In this document: positions 10,090 to 19,928 of the stretch, piece after piece | How the letters are laid out: each line of letters begins with the position of its first letter | Numbering within the stretch: position 1 is the first letter of the stretch | NCBI RefSeq assembly: GCF_001680005.1 | Contig: NC_033568.1 | Location: forward strand, 1,302,001-1,366,000 | DNA: 64,000 nucleotides | Origin: Plasmodium coatneyi | Lineage: Eukaryota > Apicomplexa > Aconoidasida > Haemosporida > Plasmodiidae | Direction: 5' to 3' | Translations under genes and position numbers: made by a program | Notes under the pieces: model-generated | Told to the model about the DNA's origin: nothing | The model's input: the letters and a program-made list of their open reading frames with translations, nothing else | Database searches by the model: none

Positions 10090-12262
10090 TTTGGCGCAGA
10101 CCTAGCGTATCGCAAATAGGAAACGAGCGGGTGAGCACATAGATGTAACTACAAGTAAAGGGGAGAAAATAAAATAAATACAAAATGATAGAGAAATGTG
10201 TCACACAAGGCGATTTTACGCACCGGTTGTGCAGAGCCCTTTAGAGTTACCCTCAAATGTAGAAGCAACACGGAGAAATGGAGAATCCACCAGAGTGCCA
10301 AACTTGGAGTTTTCTTTTTTTACTACTATTTTTGTCGTTGCCACCCATGTTTGGGGGGAAAATAAAGAAAATCGAGTTTCGAGAATGAGAAGTTTATTGG
10401 ATCTGGTACCAGATAAGCATATGCGCGATATGCCCAGGAAAGATGGTGCAAAAAAAAAAGAAACTATATATTCTTCTTTAAATGCTGTCCCTTCTTTTAA
10501 ACTTGGAGACCTAAAATGCAACCCAGGTTCTCCTCATGGAAGGTACCCAGAATGATATTGTCTTTTCACACATCAGCAGTGCATTTCGTTTAATTTTTCG
10601 CATCAAAATGATTTTTCCATTCATGCGGAATTATATGTTTGGGAGAAAGAGGGTTAATGGGGAAAGGTCAAATTTGCCTAACTGTCTACACCAATGATGC
10701 ACCCTTTTGTGCTATGCTGTGTCGTCTCCGTTGGTTTGTCTTATTCGAGAGTTCATCTTGCAAAGGGGTTCGCAGGCAAATCTGGGAGAATTTGTGCACA
10801 CCCAAGTTTTCCTTTTACTCCATTCGACTGTAAAAATAGGGTACAAGCGCTAGGTCAACTTTACCACGTATTATATCCATCTTTTTCCCATTTTGTGTGT
10901 GTCTGCGGGGGGGCCTCCCTTTTTGTCTACAATTACGCTTTCAATCAGCTTAACGATTCAGACCGACCTGACTGAAGAGGTGACTCCCCAGGGTGTAGTT
11001 CATGATGTTGCGAAAAATGAATATATGTAGGAAAAAAAAAAAAAAAAAAAAAAAAAGACAACCTGGAATTTTTTTTCCAGTGTGAGATACAGTGCACAGC
11101 CACAGTGGAAACCTCTATTGTGCAAACGAAAAATAAGTACAGGAACTGCGAAATAGGTTAGGAAATCTTACTTTGCCATTTCTCCCTTTTGCGTGTTTCC
11201 TAATCAGGGGCACAATAGTAAACATGGGACCTCTCTCCACATGTGCGTATGCATTCGCAAAGCAGCTCAGTACATGTTAGTGTTATCTTCCTGATTGCGT
11301 TCCTACGGGTCTACTCGCATTCGTTCGCGGAAAAAAAAACACAAAAGGATCGCACATTTTGCGTAAATTTTAGTTTAAAAAAAATAAATAAATAAAAATA
11401 AATTTTATCGATATAATCAGACGCGTTATAATTTAATTGGGAAAAAAGCCACACAGGGATATACATCTCCACGGACCTACATCTGTACAGGTACGCATAT
11501 CTGGGCAGGCATATGTAACAGCAGCTATAAATGGAGAGCCAGCGTTTTATCCATATATAGATGCTGATAGGACGTGTGTCCATTACGCTCTTTTGCGTGT
11601 TAGAAAAATAGACACACGATGCAGGGGGGGATTGAACGTCCACGAGGTGGAGCAGAAAGTAGTGCAAATTTTGTTAGCGTTAAAATGAAATGTTGGAAAG
11701 TAGATTAGTAAAAAGGGAAAGGCAAATAACTTGGGTTAACGCAAATTAGGCACAAGTCTTTCTAACCGGATAGTAGTGCAGGCGAGGGAACCACAGAGGG
11801 ATAGTTTTCCACGGTCACGCATACCTCTGCTACTTCACTTGCGTAACTTTCATTTTTTCTTGAAGCACAACAAGTATGCACAACCGTGAATGGTCATAAG
11901 AGAAAACAAAGAAATATGCTTGCTATTTTTTTTTGTCCCTGAGGGGAATAGCAGTAAACATTATTCTGTTCACCTTCTGTTGAGGCGCATTTTTGATTCT
12001 ACATGTACCTGTGCTCATTTGGATTGTCTGCAAAATAATCCCCGCAGATTCTCTTTCTTTTCGAGAACCATTCACCTGTGCAAAGTTGGAAGTTTGCGTC
12101 TCGGTTCTTTTGTCTTTCAGAGTGTCCCTCGAAGGGCATGCGGAGAGGAAGCAATATCACCAAAAAGAGGAGGTTAATTGGTGGCGCAAATTAGCGGCGC
12201 AAAGATTGCTCTCCAAGTTAGCACCCCAAACTAACTCCACAAACGCCAAGCGAACGAACAAC
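10090..12262. other. Divergent intergenic region
   Basis: About 2.2 kb separating the minus-strand unknown gene from the intronless Myb-like paralogue, so it should carry both promoters. A poly-A run lies near 11032-11056. A 119-codon ATG frame (10196-10555, plus) is listed separately. The frame of the paralogue stays open for about 90 codons upstream of its ATG at 12263, without a good in-frame ATG. Confidence 0.45.
10196..10555 (+). other. Isolated 119-codon open frame, coding status doubtful
   Basis: An ATG-initiated frame of 119 codons starts about 100 bp upstream of the divergent minus-strand gene. Its translation has a short hydrophobic stretch (FSFFTTIFVVATHVW) followed by a basic, charged C-terminal half. 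The opposite strand is also open through most of the same span (10216-10521), so chance or a transcribed 5' leader is a real alternative. No domain recognised. Confidence 0.2.
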
Positions 12263-13573
12263 ATGGTCACCAAGGGCGGCGCGAAGAAGAAAGCAAAGGT
12301 GAGGGCCTACGACATTGAAGAGTCAAAAAGGATATTCCTATACGCCTACGAACACCAACTGAAAAATGAAAAGGTTAATTGGAAAAAGGCAGAAGAGTCC
12401 AAAGTAACGAGCCACAGTGCAAGCTCGATGAGGAGTCACTACGTGAATAGTATAAAACATGAGGTGTCTTTGTATCTGGAGATGTACGCAGAGGAAGTTG
12501 CTAAGGTATTTAACAAAGTGAAAAAGTGGAAGAAGGAAGAAAAAAAAAAAAAAATGATGCTTTTACAGAGCAACACACTGGTGAAGCAACGGTCCAATAT
12601 TTCTCTAGACAGAGTAACCAAGGGAAAAAGCACACACTATAACAAATTTAATTCGCTCATAATTAGTAAAGCCTTCTCCATGAAGGGTAAGCGCAGCGTA
12701 AGTAACAAGCAGAACTCATCCATTAACAGAAGAAACGTGGCCAATACAAATACGAAGAAGAGAAAAAAAGACAGCAACGTTTGCTCTAGTGTTAGTGCTT
12801 GCGCGAGTGACGGTAGGACGAAAAGCCAAGCGGGAGTATCTAAAAACAACCTCAAGAAGAAAAAAATAAAAAAAGTAAAATTTGCACAAAAAGATACCCT
12901 TGCAGTCAAGGATAAAAAAATTAACAAAAATGTGGTCAAAAGTGTGGCCAAAAGTGCGGCAAAAAATGCAGCCAAAAGTGTAGCCAAATGTGCGACCAAA
13001 TGTGTAGCCAAAATTGCGCCCCAAAATAACGCAATCGTTAGCAGCAATGTAGAAAGAACAAATAACCCCCCCAACAATTCGTTCAATACAGATATGAGTG
13101 ATAAAACGGATAAAAGAAAAAGCGAAAGGGAACGGGGGAAGCACACGCGAGTGTCCAAAAATTACCAAATGGAAGCAAAGGACATATCCCAAGGGACCAT
13201 CGACAGTAAACATGTTAAAAAAAAGGTAAAGGAGGAGAACGAAGTACAAATAAGCGTAGACAGAACGGTTTATGGCCAACGAGGGAGTAACGCATTGAAC
13301 GAAGTGGGCCATATAAAAATACCTTCCGGAGAACACTCTCCCCAAAAGTATCATCCCGAGTCAAGACCTGCAAAACGGCACAGCGACAAAAATTCTCCTC
13401 TTCAAAACAGAGCAAAAAGGGGCAAACACTACGCAGCTAACTGCAACGTGAAGGAATTCAGCAGGACAAACAAACCATACGACATGAAAACATCAAGTGG
13501 AAACGTTAGGGAAGGGAAAAGAAGTTCCATCGGCTCTATTTTTGGGTACCTTTACGATAAAATATTCCGCTGA
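12263..13573 (+). CDS. Myb/Rap1-like domain protein with H1-like tail (paralogue B), intronless
   Basis: A single exon of 436 codons. The start is taken at ATG 12263; the frame is open further upstream but has no better ATG. Residues 16-64 hold the Myb-like region: YDIEESKRIFLYAYEHQL, then VNWKKAEESKVTSHS and SMRSHYVNSI. The tryptophan-lysine, glutamate, T-x-H-S and S-x-R-x-H-Y positions match the pattern of the Rap1 Myb domain (Pfam Myb_DNA-bind_2, from memory). A second motif, QRSNISLDRVTKG, is shared with paralogue A (SNISMNRVIKG). The middle carries K-x-x-A tetrapeptide repeats like linker histone H1, and the rest is basic and serine-rich. There are no introns where paralogue A has three. 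A DNA- or chromatin-binding nuclear role is inference from the composition and the Myb-like fold. The function has not been established to my knowledge. Confidence 0.8.
   Translation: MVTKGGAKKKAKVRAYDIEESKRIFLYAYEHQLKNEKVNWKKAEESKVTSHSASSMRSHYVNSIKHEVSLYLEMYAEEVAKVFNKVKKWKKEEKKKKMMLLQSNTLVKQRSNISLDRVTKGKSTHYNKFNSLIISKAFSMKGKRSVSNKQNSSINRRNVANTNTKKRKKDSNVCSSVSACASDGRTKSQAGVSKNNLKKKKIKKVKFAQKDTLAVKDKKINKNVVKSVAKSAAKNAAKSVAKCATKCVAKIAPQNNAIVSSNVERTNNPPNNSFNTDMSDKTDKRKSERERGKHTRVSKNYQMEAKDISQGTIDSKHVKKKVKEENEVQISVDRTVYGQRGSNALNEVGHIKIPSGEHSPQKYHPESRPAKRHSDKNSPLQNRAKRGKHYAANCNVKEFSRTNKPYDMKTSSGNVREGKRSSIGSIFGYLYDKIFR
12926..13021 (+). repeat. 12-bp in-frame tandem repeat, eight units, encoding K-x-V/A-A
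   Basis: Eight consecutive 12-base units of the type AAA-AGT-GTG-GCC encode KNVV KSVA KSAA KNAA KSVA KCAT KCVA KIAP. The units differ by point substitutions but keep the length exactly. The product resembles the alanine-lysine tail repeats of histone H1. A candidate site for copy-number polymorphism. Confidence 0.85.
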
Positions 13574-15316
13574 AATGGGGGCAGCTATTCGGATTGGCTC
13601 AATTGGCCCCAGTGGAACCCTTCTGAGCGGTCTTCTTTCCTAAATTATGCAAAAAAAAAAGGGGGAAAAAAACAATTCGATGAATTCCCCATATAACGAA
13701 ACGAAGTTCCAATAGATGCTGAAACGCTTGAGTTGGGGCCACATCGTACACCAGAATAATGTGTCTGTCGACTTGCAAAGGAGAGAAGACACAGAAGAGA
13801 TAGTAAAAAATACGCGTTTTTTTTTGTGACCTTCGCATAATTTTGACGTTGACTCTGTCTTCGATTAGTTTAGTCTCCTTCGCAGTAGCCTGGGATGAAA
13901 ACATACCTATAGCTATGTATATGCCGATGCATACGTGCGCATGTGCATGTATCTAGCGCATTGCATCCCATTTTACACCCTTTCGTTTCACTTATTAATA
14001 CGTTGTGTTTGTTTCCTTATCAAAATCGACCTGTTTTACTCTTATTTATGTGCCAAAGGATGATTAAAAAAGGGAAAAAGTAGTATCTATATTTTTTTTT
14101 TCGTGTAAATTTCCCTTTGCCTCTTTATGTCTTCATCATGAGTAATTGAATCCGTGAAGTTATCCCTCCATGTTCTCACATAAGTGCATGACACAGAACG
14201 TGTAAAAGCTCCTTAAATTTTTTGAAAAAAAAAACTTCTCCCTTCCAATCCCTTATTCGCTTTTTTAAAAATCGTCAAAATGGGGTATATATGTAGGTTA
14301 TTGCACAGTTTGAGGGGAAAAATAAGACAGGGCTGGAAAGGATGAAATGTGGTGGTGCGTTAACCAATATGGGTACCTTCGAGGTGGATACCCTCCTCCA
14401 CCAGCACAATTTGCGAACTAGCTATGTTATATTTTGTTTCACGCGGTGTCCCTTCTGAACCATGTGAGTTCAGCAAGAGTATGCACTGCCCAGTTGGGAA
14501 GAGGGTTGGGGGGGTGCCCACTGCACACGGTATTTGTTCCTACGTATGTGTAAGTATGCATTCAAGCGTGTGTGCACGCATGCACATGACACACACATGC
14601 CTTGGTGCGAGCGGGGGATGGATGGGGCCCGGCTTTCGCTCAACAAAAAAGGTGGGGATAAGTTGTACTAATTAAAAAAAAGGGTGAAACATAGCAGCCG
14701 TGGAATTGGTGGTGCCAACAAGGGCATCCACACAACAAGAGCAACTGCAGCTGCGGCTGTATCTACATCTGCCTTTGCAACTGCAATTGCCATGGTGGGA
14801 AAACATGAAGAGGCATAGCGCAAATTGGTACATTAACAATGTGTAAAAAAAAAAAAAAAAAATATTTCGGAGACATTAAAGAAAATGTAGAAGAAATTTC
14901 CTTTAATGGTTAATAAATGATCTACGTACAACTCGCACAGAAATGCAGCATCACAGTTTGTTGAATATCCATGCAACGTAGAAAAAAATGAGAATAAAAA
15001 AAAAACTACGGCCAGAAGAAGCGCTGCAAAGCAGTAAGCCGCAACACCCCGCTTCATGTGTCATCCAATTTTTTCCCACTAGACAGTTTCCCCCTTCGAT
15101 TCTGCTCTCCAATTTGGTACACTACCAGTTTGCTAGTAGACCAAACGAGTATTTTTTCATATGGATAAATTAAAAAAAAAAAAAAAAATCTGCGCATTAA
15201 AACACAAACAGAGCACACGTTCTGTAACAAAAAAAAAGAAAAAGAAATTTAACGGGATAAGCGAAATTTACAGTTTTTTTCTTTCCATCTGAAATGCAAA
15301 TGGCGCAGGGTCGCTA
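13574..15316. other. Convergent intergenic region
   Basis: About 1.7 kb between the stop of paralogue B and the stop of the PUB-UBC gene. It contains poly-A runs near 14847 and 15172 and one doubtful small minus-strand gene (13599-13904, listed separately). A minus-strand frame around 14110-14210 reads like protein (…RTWRDNFTDSI…) but has no usable donor or start, so it was not called. Confidence 0.4.
13599..13904 (-). other. Possible small gene starting MFSSQATAKETK
   Basis: From the ATG at 13904 the first 25 codons (MFSSQATAKETKLIEDRV and on) look like real, charged helical protein. Two models then compete. One reads straight through for 101 codons, crossing a hydrophobic stretch. The other removes a 59-base intron with a GTCACA donor and an unusually good pyrimidine tract ending GCAAG at about 13775, and finishes in another frame. 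No family is recognised. Transcript data would decide between them; the whole thing may be UTR. Confidence 0.25.
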
Positions 15317-17447
15317 CTACACCTTATCGTCGTGAAACATCCATCTCATATTTTTTGGGGAAACTTTTGTCCCCGCAGAACAGTAGAGCATGTCGTCGAT
15401 TGGCTTTCTCTTCTTTGTGCAGCTTGAAAGCATCGAAATGATAGACAGGCATATGGAATTAACTGACAGAACAGGAGACCAGTGATCATATAAAATTGAC
15501 AGGCAGATGTGCCCATTGCTGTAAATATGTGGGTGAATTGGCGGTTCTCCTATGAATATCACTTCTGGGCTTTCTGCGAGGAGGGGAAAATGGTTTAGTG
15601 GTTAGCACGTGGGATTGTTCACATATGACATGTTATGATATGATGTGTGTGTGTGTGCGTGTTAGGGGGGTGGACACAAACTCGTATATATTGCCCATGT
15701 TCACACCAAGGTGCTATAACACCCGATGTTTTGAACCCCCCTCTAAGGAGCGTTTTCTCCATTTTCCCACCTATTGGATACTTCTCGGTAAACTTAAATT
15801 GCATTTTAAAGGTTTCATTTGAGTATAAGGTATTTTCTGCACCCTTAATTTGTATAATCCATTTATCTGAATATTCTTGTATTAATTTAATTGTGTTTTC
15901 ATTTTCATTTAACAGTTCCAATCTTTCCTTTTCCAGTCTTCTCTTTGAGAGACCTCCTAACTTGATCTCATCAGGATTTTTTTTTATTGTTTCTTCACTG
16001 TTGTTTCGATTGGAAGAAAGGCTGTGGCCGTTTAGGGAATTCCGAAATTCCTTCACGTGGTTTGATTGGCTCTCTTCAGACACGGACTCAGACTTGTGTG
16101 ACACATATGTGTTGTCCTTCACGTAGCCTTGAATTTCGCTGAGGTTCCTTCGGGAAGGGGCGGCAGTCACACATATTTAGTGTTATTACGTTTGAGAATG
16201 GCTCCTTTTGGGTACGTGCCAAACGAACGGACACACCCCAGCAAAGCAGTGGATAAAGGCGCTGTGACAAAATGGCGAGGAACATTCCCTAGCTTTTCAT
16301 ACCTTGTCAGCGTGTGGTCATTCGTCACGGGAAAGAACCATTTTTCCTCATCCTTTAAAGGGGAATAAATGAAGAAGTAAAAGATGATTGTCTGTTTGGT
16401 TGGTTTCGCCCCACGGTAGGGGAAGTTTTACATGGATCAGTTGACCAGTTGACCAGTTGATCAGTCAACCTTCTCACACTTTGGACGCCTTTACCTCCTC
16501 AAACCCCAGGCACCTCAGGACAGCATCCGATCCATTGAAATGCAGCAACTGTTATGTAGTCGGGAAGGGGGAAAAAAAAACGCATGCAAGTGTAAACATG
16601 GATGCTAAGTATATACTCACGTATACAAATATATGTGTGCAATATGAACGAAGTAGCAACTTTGTCAATGCACTATTTCCCTAGGGTACCTTATTAATAA
16701 ACGTTCTGTTGTCCTTTTTTAAGGATCTAAACTTTGCCCTGGAGGGATTTTCAATAATTCTGCAGGGAAAGGGGGAAACGTGAGTGGGCGGGGATGTCCA
16801 AGGGTAAGGTACACGCAAGGGGGGTACGTACAAACGTCGGTCCCTGCGAACGTGTCTAACAGGTTTACGATGTTTCTCATTTGATCAGCTGCACACGTGT
16901 CCTCACATGCACATTTCTTTTACTTTTGAAGAATGTGGATCAATACGTTCAGTATTTCCCTCTTTTGGTCATTCTGCACATCAAAATGGAGAAAATAAAA
17001 TGAAATAAAAAAATGAAACAATTGGGGAGAGGCACAAGAAAGGCATGCACAACATGTGTAAACATGTAACATTTTTCGGAGAAGAGCAATCGAAGCAGTT
17101 TTCTCCTCTTATGCAACGAATGGACAGCATGGAATATACGCAAGGGGGACAAGTACAATGGAGGCGGATAAATAGATTTGTAAAAAAATCCCCCTTTAAA
17201 CTTTTCCCGAAACATGGAAAAAATAATGTAAAAGAAAAACTGTACAGATTTACAAGAATGCTGGACAAACACACCAACACATTTTTGTAGACATGTGTAA
17301 AGTCAATGTTGCGTAAAATTTATAACTGCTGAAGTTCTTTTTTTTTCTCTTTCTCTTTCTCTTTCTCCTGTTTTTTTTTTTTTTTTTTTTCCGTATTACA
17401 TTTATATTTGTGAAAACATCAGATATGGCCTCTTTCAATGTTATCAT
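15317..17447 (-). CDS. PUB-domain ubiquitin-conjugating enzyme E2, UBE2W type, seven exons
   Basis: Exons 17447-17400, 16973-16924, 16759-16690, 16548-16495, 16352-16303, 16147-15771 and 15573-15317 join in phase to 301 residues. Residues about 12-90 form a PUB/PUG domain (EILNVLIHILQK, NPSRAKFRSLKKDN, then a GSDAVLRCLGFEE core and a tryptophan-containing end), a module that in other proteins binds the tail of p97/CDC48. A serine-rich charged linker follows. The UBC fold occupies about 155-301. It has SPEVIFIGE, then HPHIYSNGHICLSIL with the catalytic Cys240, WSPVLSV, and the HDDKV end typical of UBE2W. The usual HPN triad of E2s is HPH here, as in human UBE2W, which ubiquitylates N-terminal amines. 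The intron after exon 1 (426 nt) holds a poly-T run. The family assignment is strong. The link to CDC48 and the N-terminal specificity are inferred. Confidence 0.9.
17347..17370 (+). repeat. CTTTCT microsatellite next to poly-T
   Basis: A short run of TCTTTC hexamer units followed by about 22 thymines, within the first intron of the PUB-UBC gene on the opposite strand. Read on the gene's strand it is a purine tract after the donor. Probably length-variable. Confidence 0.7.
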
Positions 17448-19928
17448 TTTTTAATTTTGCTACACTTGTGGAGTGGGGTATAATAAATCGTACTTCAAAA
17501 AAAAAAAAAAAAAGAAACTCTTATTTTTAATTATTTCCACGTTATTTTGCTTTTTTCTCGTAATGTTAACAATTTCCTGTAATTCATGGTGTTCCCTTGG
17601 GAAAATAAACCAAAATGTATGTTCTTTGCTTACGGCTACTGCTGCAACGCCTGCTATTTACTCTGGCAGTGCGCTTATTGCCCTTGCTACTCTTTTGCTG
17701 CTTGCGCGACTATTTTGCTATGCGCTATTGTTTGCTCCCTTTTAAATCGCTAAACAGAAGGGAGAAAAACACTCAAGAGGCATCACCACGTGTAGTACTC
17801 CTTAAAAAGGTAAAAAAAAAAAAAAAGGAAGGAGCAACAAGAGGGGGAATGAAGTATGGAACAAGGAGCCTCGAAGGGAAATCATTCCATATATTTACAT
17901 ATAACTGCAAGCAAAAAAAATGGGATACGCAGTTTTCCGTAGCTTTGCAGTGAGCTTGAAAAAATCAACTGCACTTTGCTTTTTGGTTTTATCATTTCGG
18001 TGTTTCCCGTACGCCATTTGTTTGCTAAATTTACCAATCCGCAAATTTGTCAATCTGGAAAATTGCTGATTTGCTTTTTTCATTTTTAAGCAATTGTTGA
18101 GGAATTAAAATGGGATAAAATTGCCAGTTCGAAAAAAAAAAAAAAAACGTGGAAAGGCTATATGCATTCATTTTCTTACATTCGTACATGTGGCGCTGCG
18201 ACGGGACATATGCCCCTGGACATGAGTTCCAAAATGAAAGTGTTAAAGAGACCGTCAAACAGATATTTAACAAATATGCGTGAAGCGGAAGGAAAAAATT
18301 AGTGTAAGAATGCCAATGAGGGGAAAAATCCCCCTACAACCTCGCAAACGCGGGAAAAGAAGGAACTATATAAAACATCGTGCCATTTGGAAAACCCCAC
18401 TTGTTACTACAAAATTGTGTATGCATGTATGCATATATGTACGTAAGTATTTATGCGTGTTAAGCTGGGGCGAGAGAGGAACAGCATCGCGTTGGCGCGA
18501 ATGCGTAGTTTGTTACCTCGTTCGAATTGCATGTGTAAGTTTCGAATGCACATGGAAAATAGTTTTAACGCGAACGAGAAGTAAATAACGGTAGAACTGA
18601 TGAGAAATATGTCTGTTTTGGCAGACCTGCGTGTCGAGACAAAGGGGTCCTGCTAGTCGCATCAGAAGTAACAATTCCCGCGTTGAGTTCGTTCTGCGTT
18701 TTTTCAGTTAAGCGCTGTTTTCCCTGTTTGCTTCTCATTTGTCCTCCACAGTGACAGTTAATTCGACACCATAATGAATACTTGTGTCGAAAATGTTCAT
18801 TCACAACTGGGTGTACAAAGGGAGGAGTCAAATAAGGTACAAACATGTGTGTACACATTACATTGGGTGGAATGAAAAAAAAAAGAAGAGTTGCTTAATG
18901 GGTTATGCCCATCCTTTTTCCTTTCACATATGTAAGCACATATCCGTAAGCAGTTTAAACTCCCGCAACGTTCTTCCATCCTTAATTTTGCAACTATTTT
19001 CCCTTAACAGCACAAAAATAAAAAAAAAAAACGAACCTAAGAAGAGGGTTCTTTTCCCTTATCTTACTTTAAGGTGTGATTTGAATTGTTAATCCTCGAG
19101 TTCCCCCACCCCCAATTTTGCAAACACCAACTGGGTAAAACACGAAAATGTACAACAATTGATGGAGGAATGGTAAAAGTATGCCTTGTTAGGATTGAAC
19201 GGCGAATTAACCCTAGCCTGTACTACAAACGGATACATGGCACATTTTTGCCTTTTTAACGATATGCCGGAGGAGTAAATCCCATTTTAAGGCAAACAAT
19301 TTCACGTAAAATGATGGCGTTATTTCGTTGCAAAAAAAATATCGTAAAAATTGGAGAGAAAATTACAAAAATGAAATAATTTCTAAATGATGTAGAGGCA
19401 CACGCATAAAATATTTTGTACCGGCCAATGTGCTTGGGAGCACTCTTGAAAAGTTAGCGAATGTATAAAAAGTAGGCCCTTCTCCATTCCACTGCATCAT
19501 TTTTTTGGCACGCAACATCCCTCCGTGTAAATCCGCATAATATGGTATGTCATACGAGGGCAATCAAAATTATCCTAATCTCTCAAGGTTAACCCCACTT
19601 TCGCCCAGTAGGCCATGCATTAATCACTAATGCGAACACGCAACATAAACAAACAAGTATTGCTTAGATGAGTCAAACCGCATGCTAATTCGTTTATTCC
19701 TAGGCTTGCTTCTAACCTGAGGGTTTTCCTTACTCGACATAAGTGACATATTCGTCGCGCACTCACTTTACAACATTTAGGGGGAACCACATAGATGCCC
19801 AATTTTGTGCACGCTTGAAGGTACATATACACGTACATGCGTGGATACCTTCTGATTTGCTTACATAGACGCTGTCGCGTTTTACCATTTTTGGAATACA
19901 AGAAGCTAGGCCATCCGAGCATTAAACA
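17448..19928. other. Divergent intergenic region, PUB-UBC to NMT
   Basis: About 2.5 kb that should contain both promoters. It holds poly-A runs near 17499, 17811 and 18132, and one possible tiny two-exon gene (17920-18302, listed separately). Other open frames are unsupported. Confidence 0.45.
17920..18302 (+). other. Possible two-exon 76-residue protein gene
   Basis: A frame of 70 codons (18091-18302) begins exactly at a strong acceptor, a long pyrimidine tract ending TTTTTAAG, and ends at TAG. It reads IVEELKWDKIASS, a five-lysine run over 16 adenines, then a basic tail (KMKVLKRPSNRYLTNMRE). An upstream ATG at 17920 gives MGYAVF and a GTAGCT donor after 17938, which fits the required phase. 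I do not recognise a family. The size and basic character would suit an organellar ribosomal or small nuclear protein, but that is a guess. Chance remains possible. Confidence 0.3.

Noticed and set aside
12637..13354. Long minus-strand frames of 173 and 212 codons
   Set aside because: Antisense of paralogue B; leucine/phenylalanine-rich composition comes from its lysine-rich codons.
14110..14215. Minus-strand protein-like stretch with RTWRDNFTDSI
   Set aside because: No start, and no GT donor within reach before its stop; could not be built into a gene.
16434..16466. TTGACCAG direct repeats (three near-copies)
   Set aside because: Lies in a short intron of the PUB-UBC gene; too short and local to propose a function.
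17473..17745. Hydrophobic 90-codon plus-strand frame with alanine/leucine-rich end
   Set aside because: Begins with a poly-A-derived lysine run, has no domain, and lies in a promoter region; likely chance.
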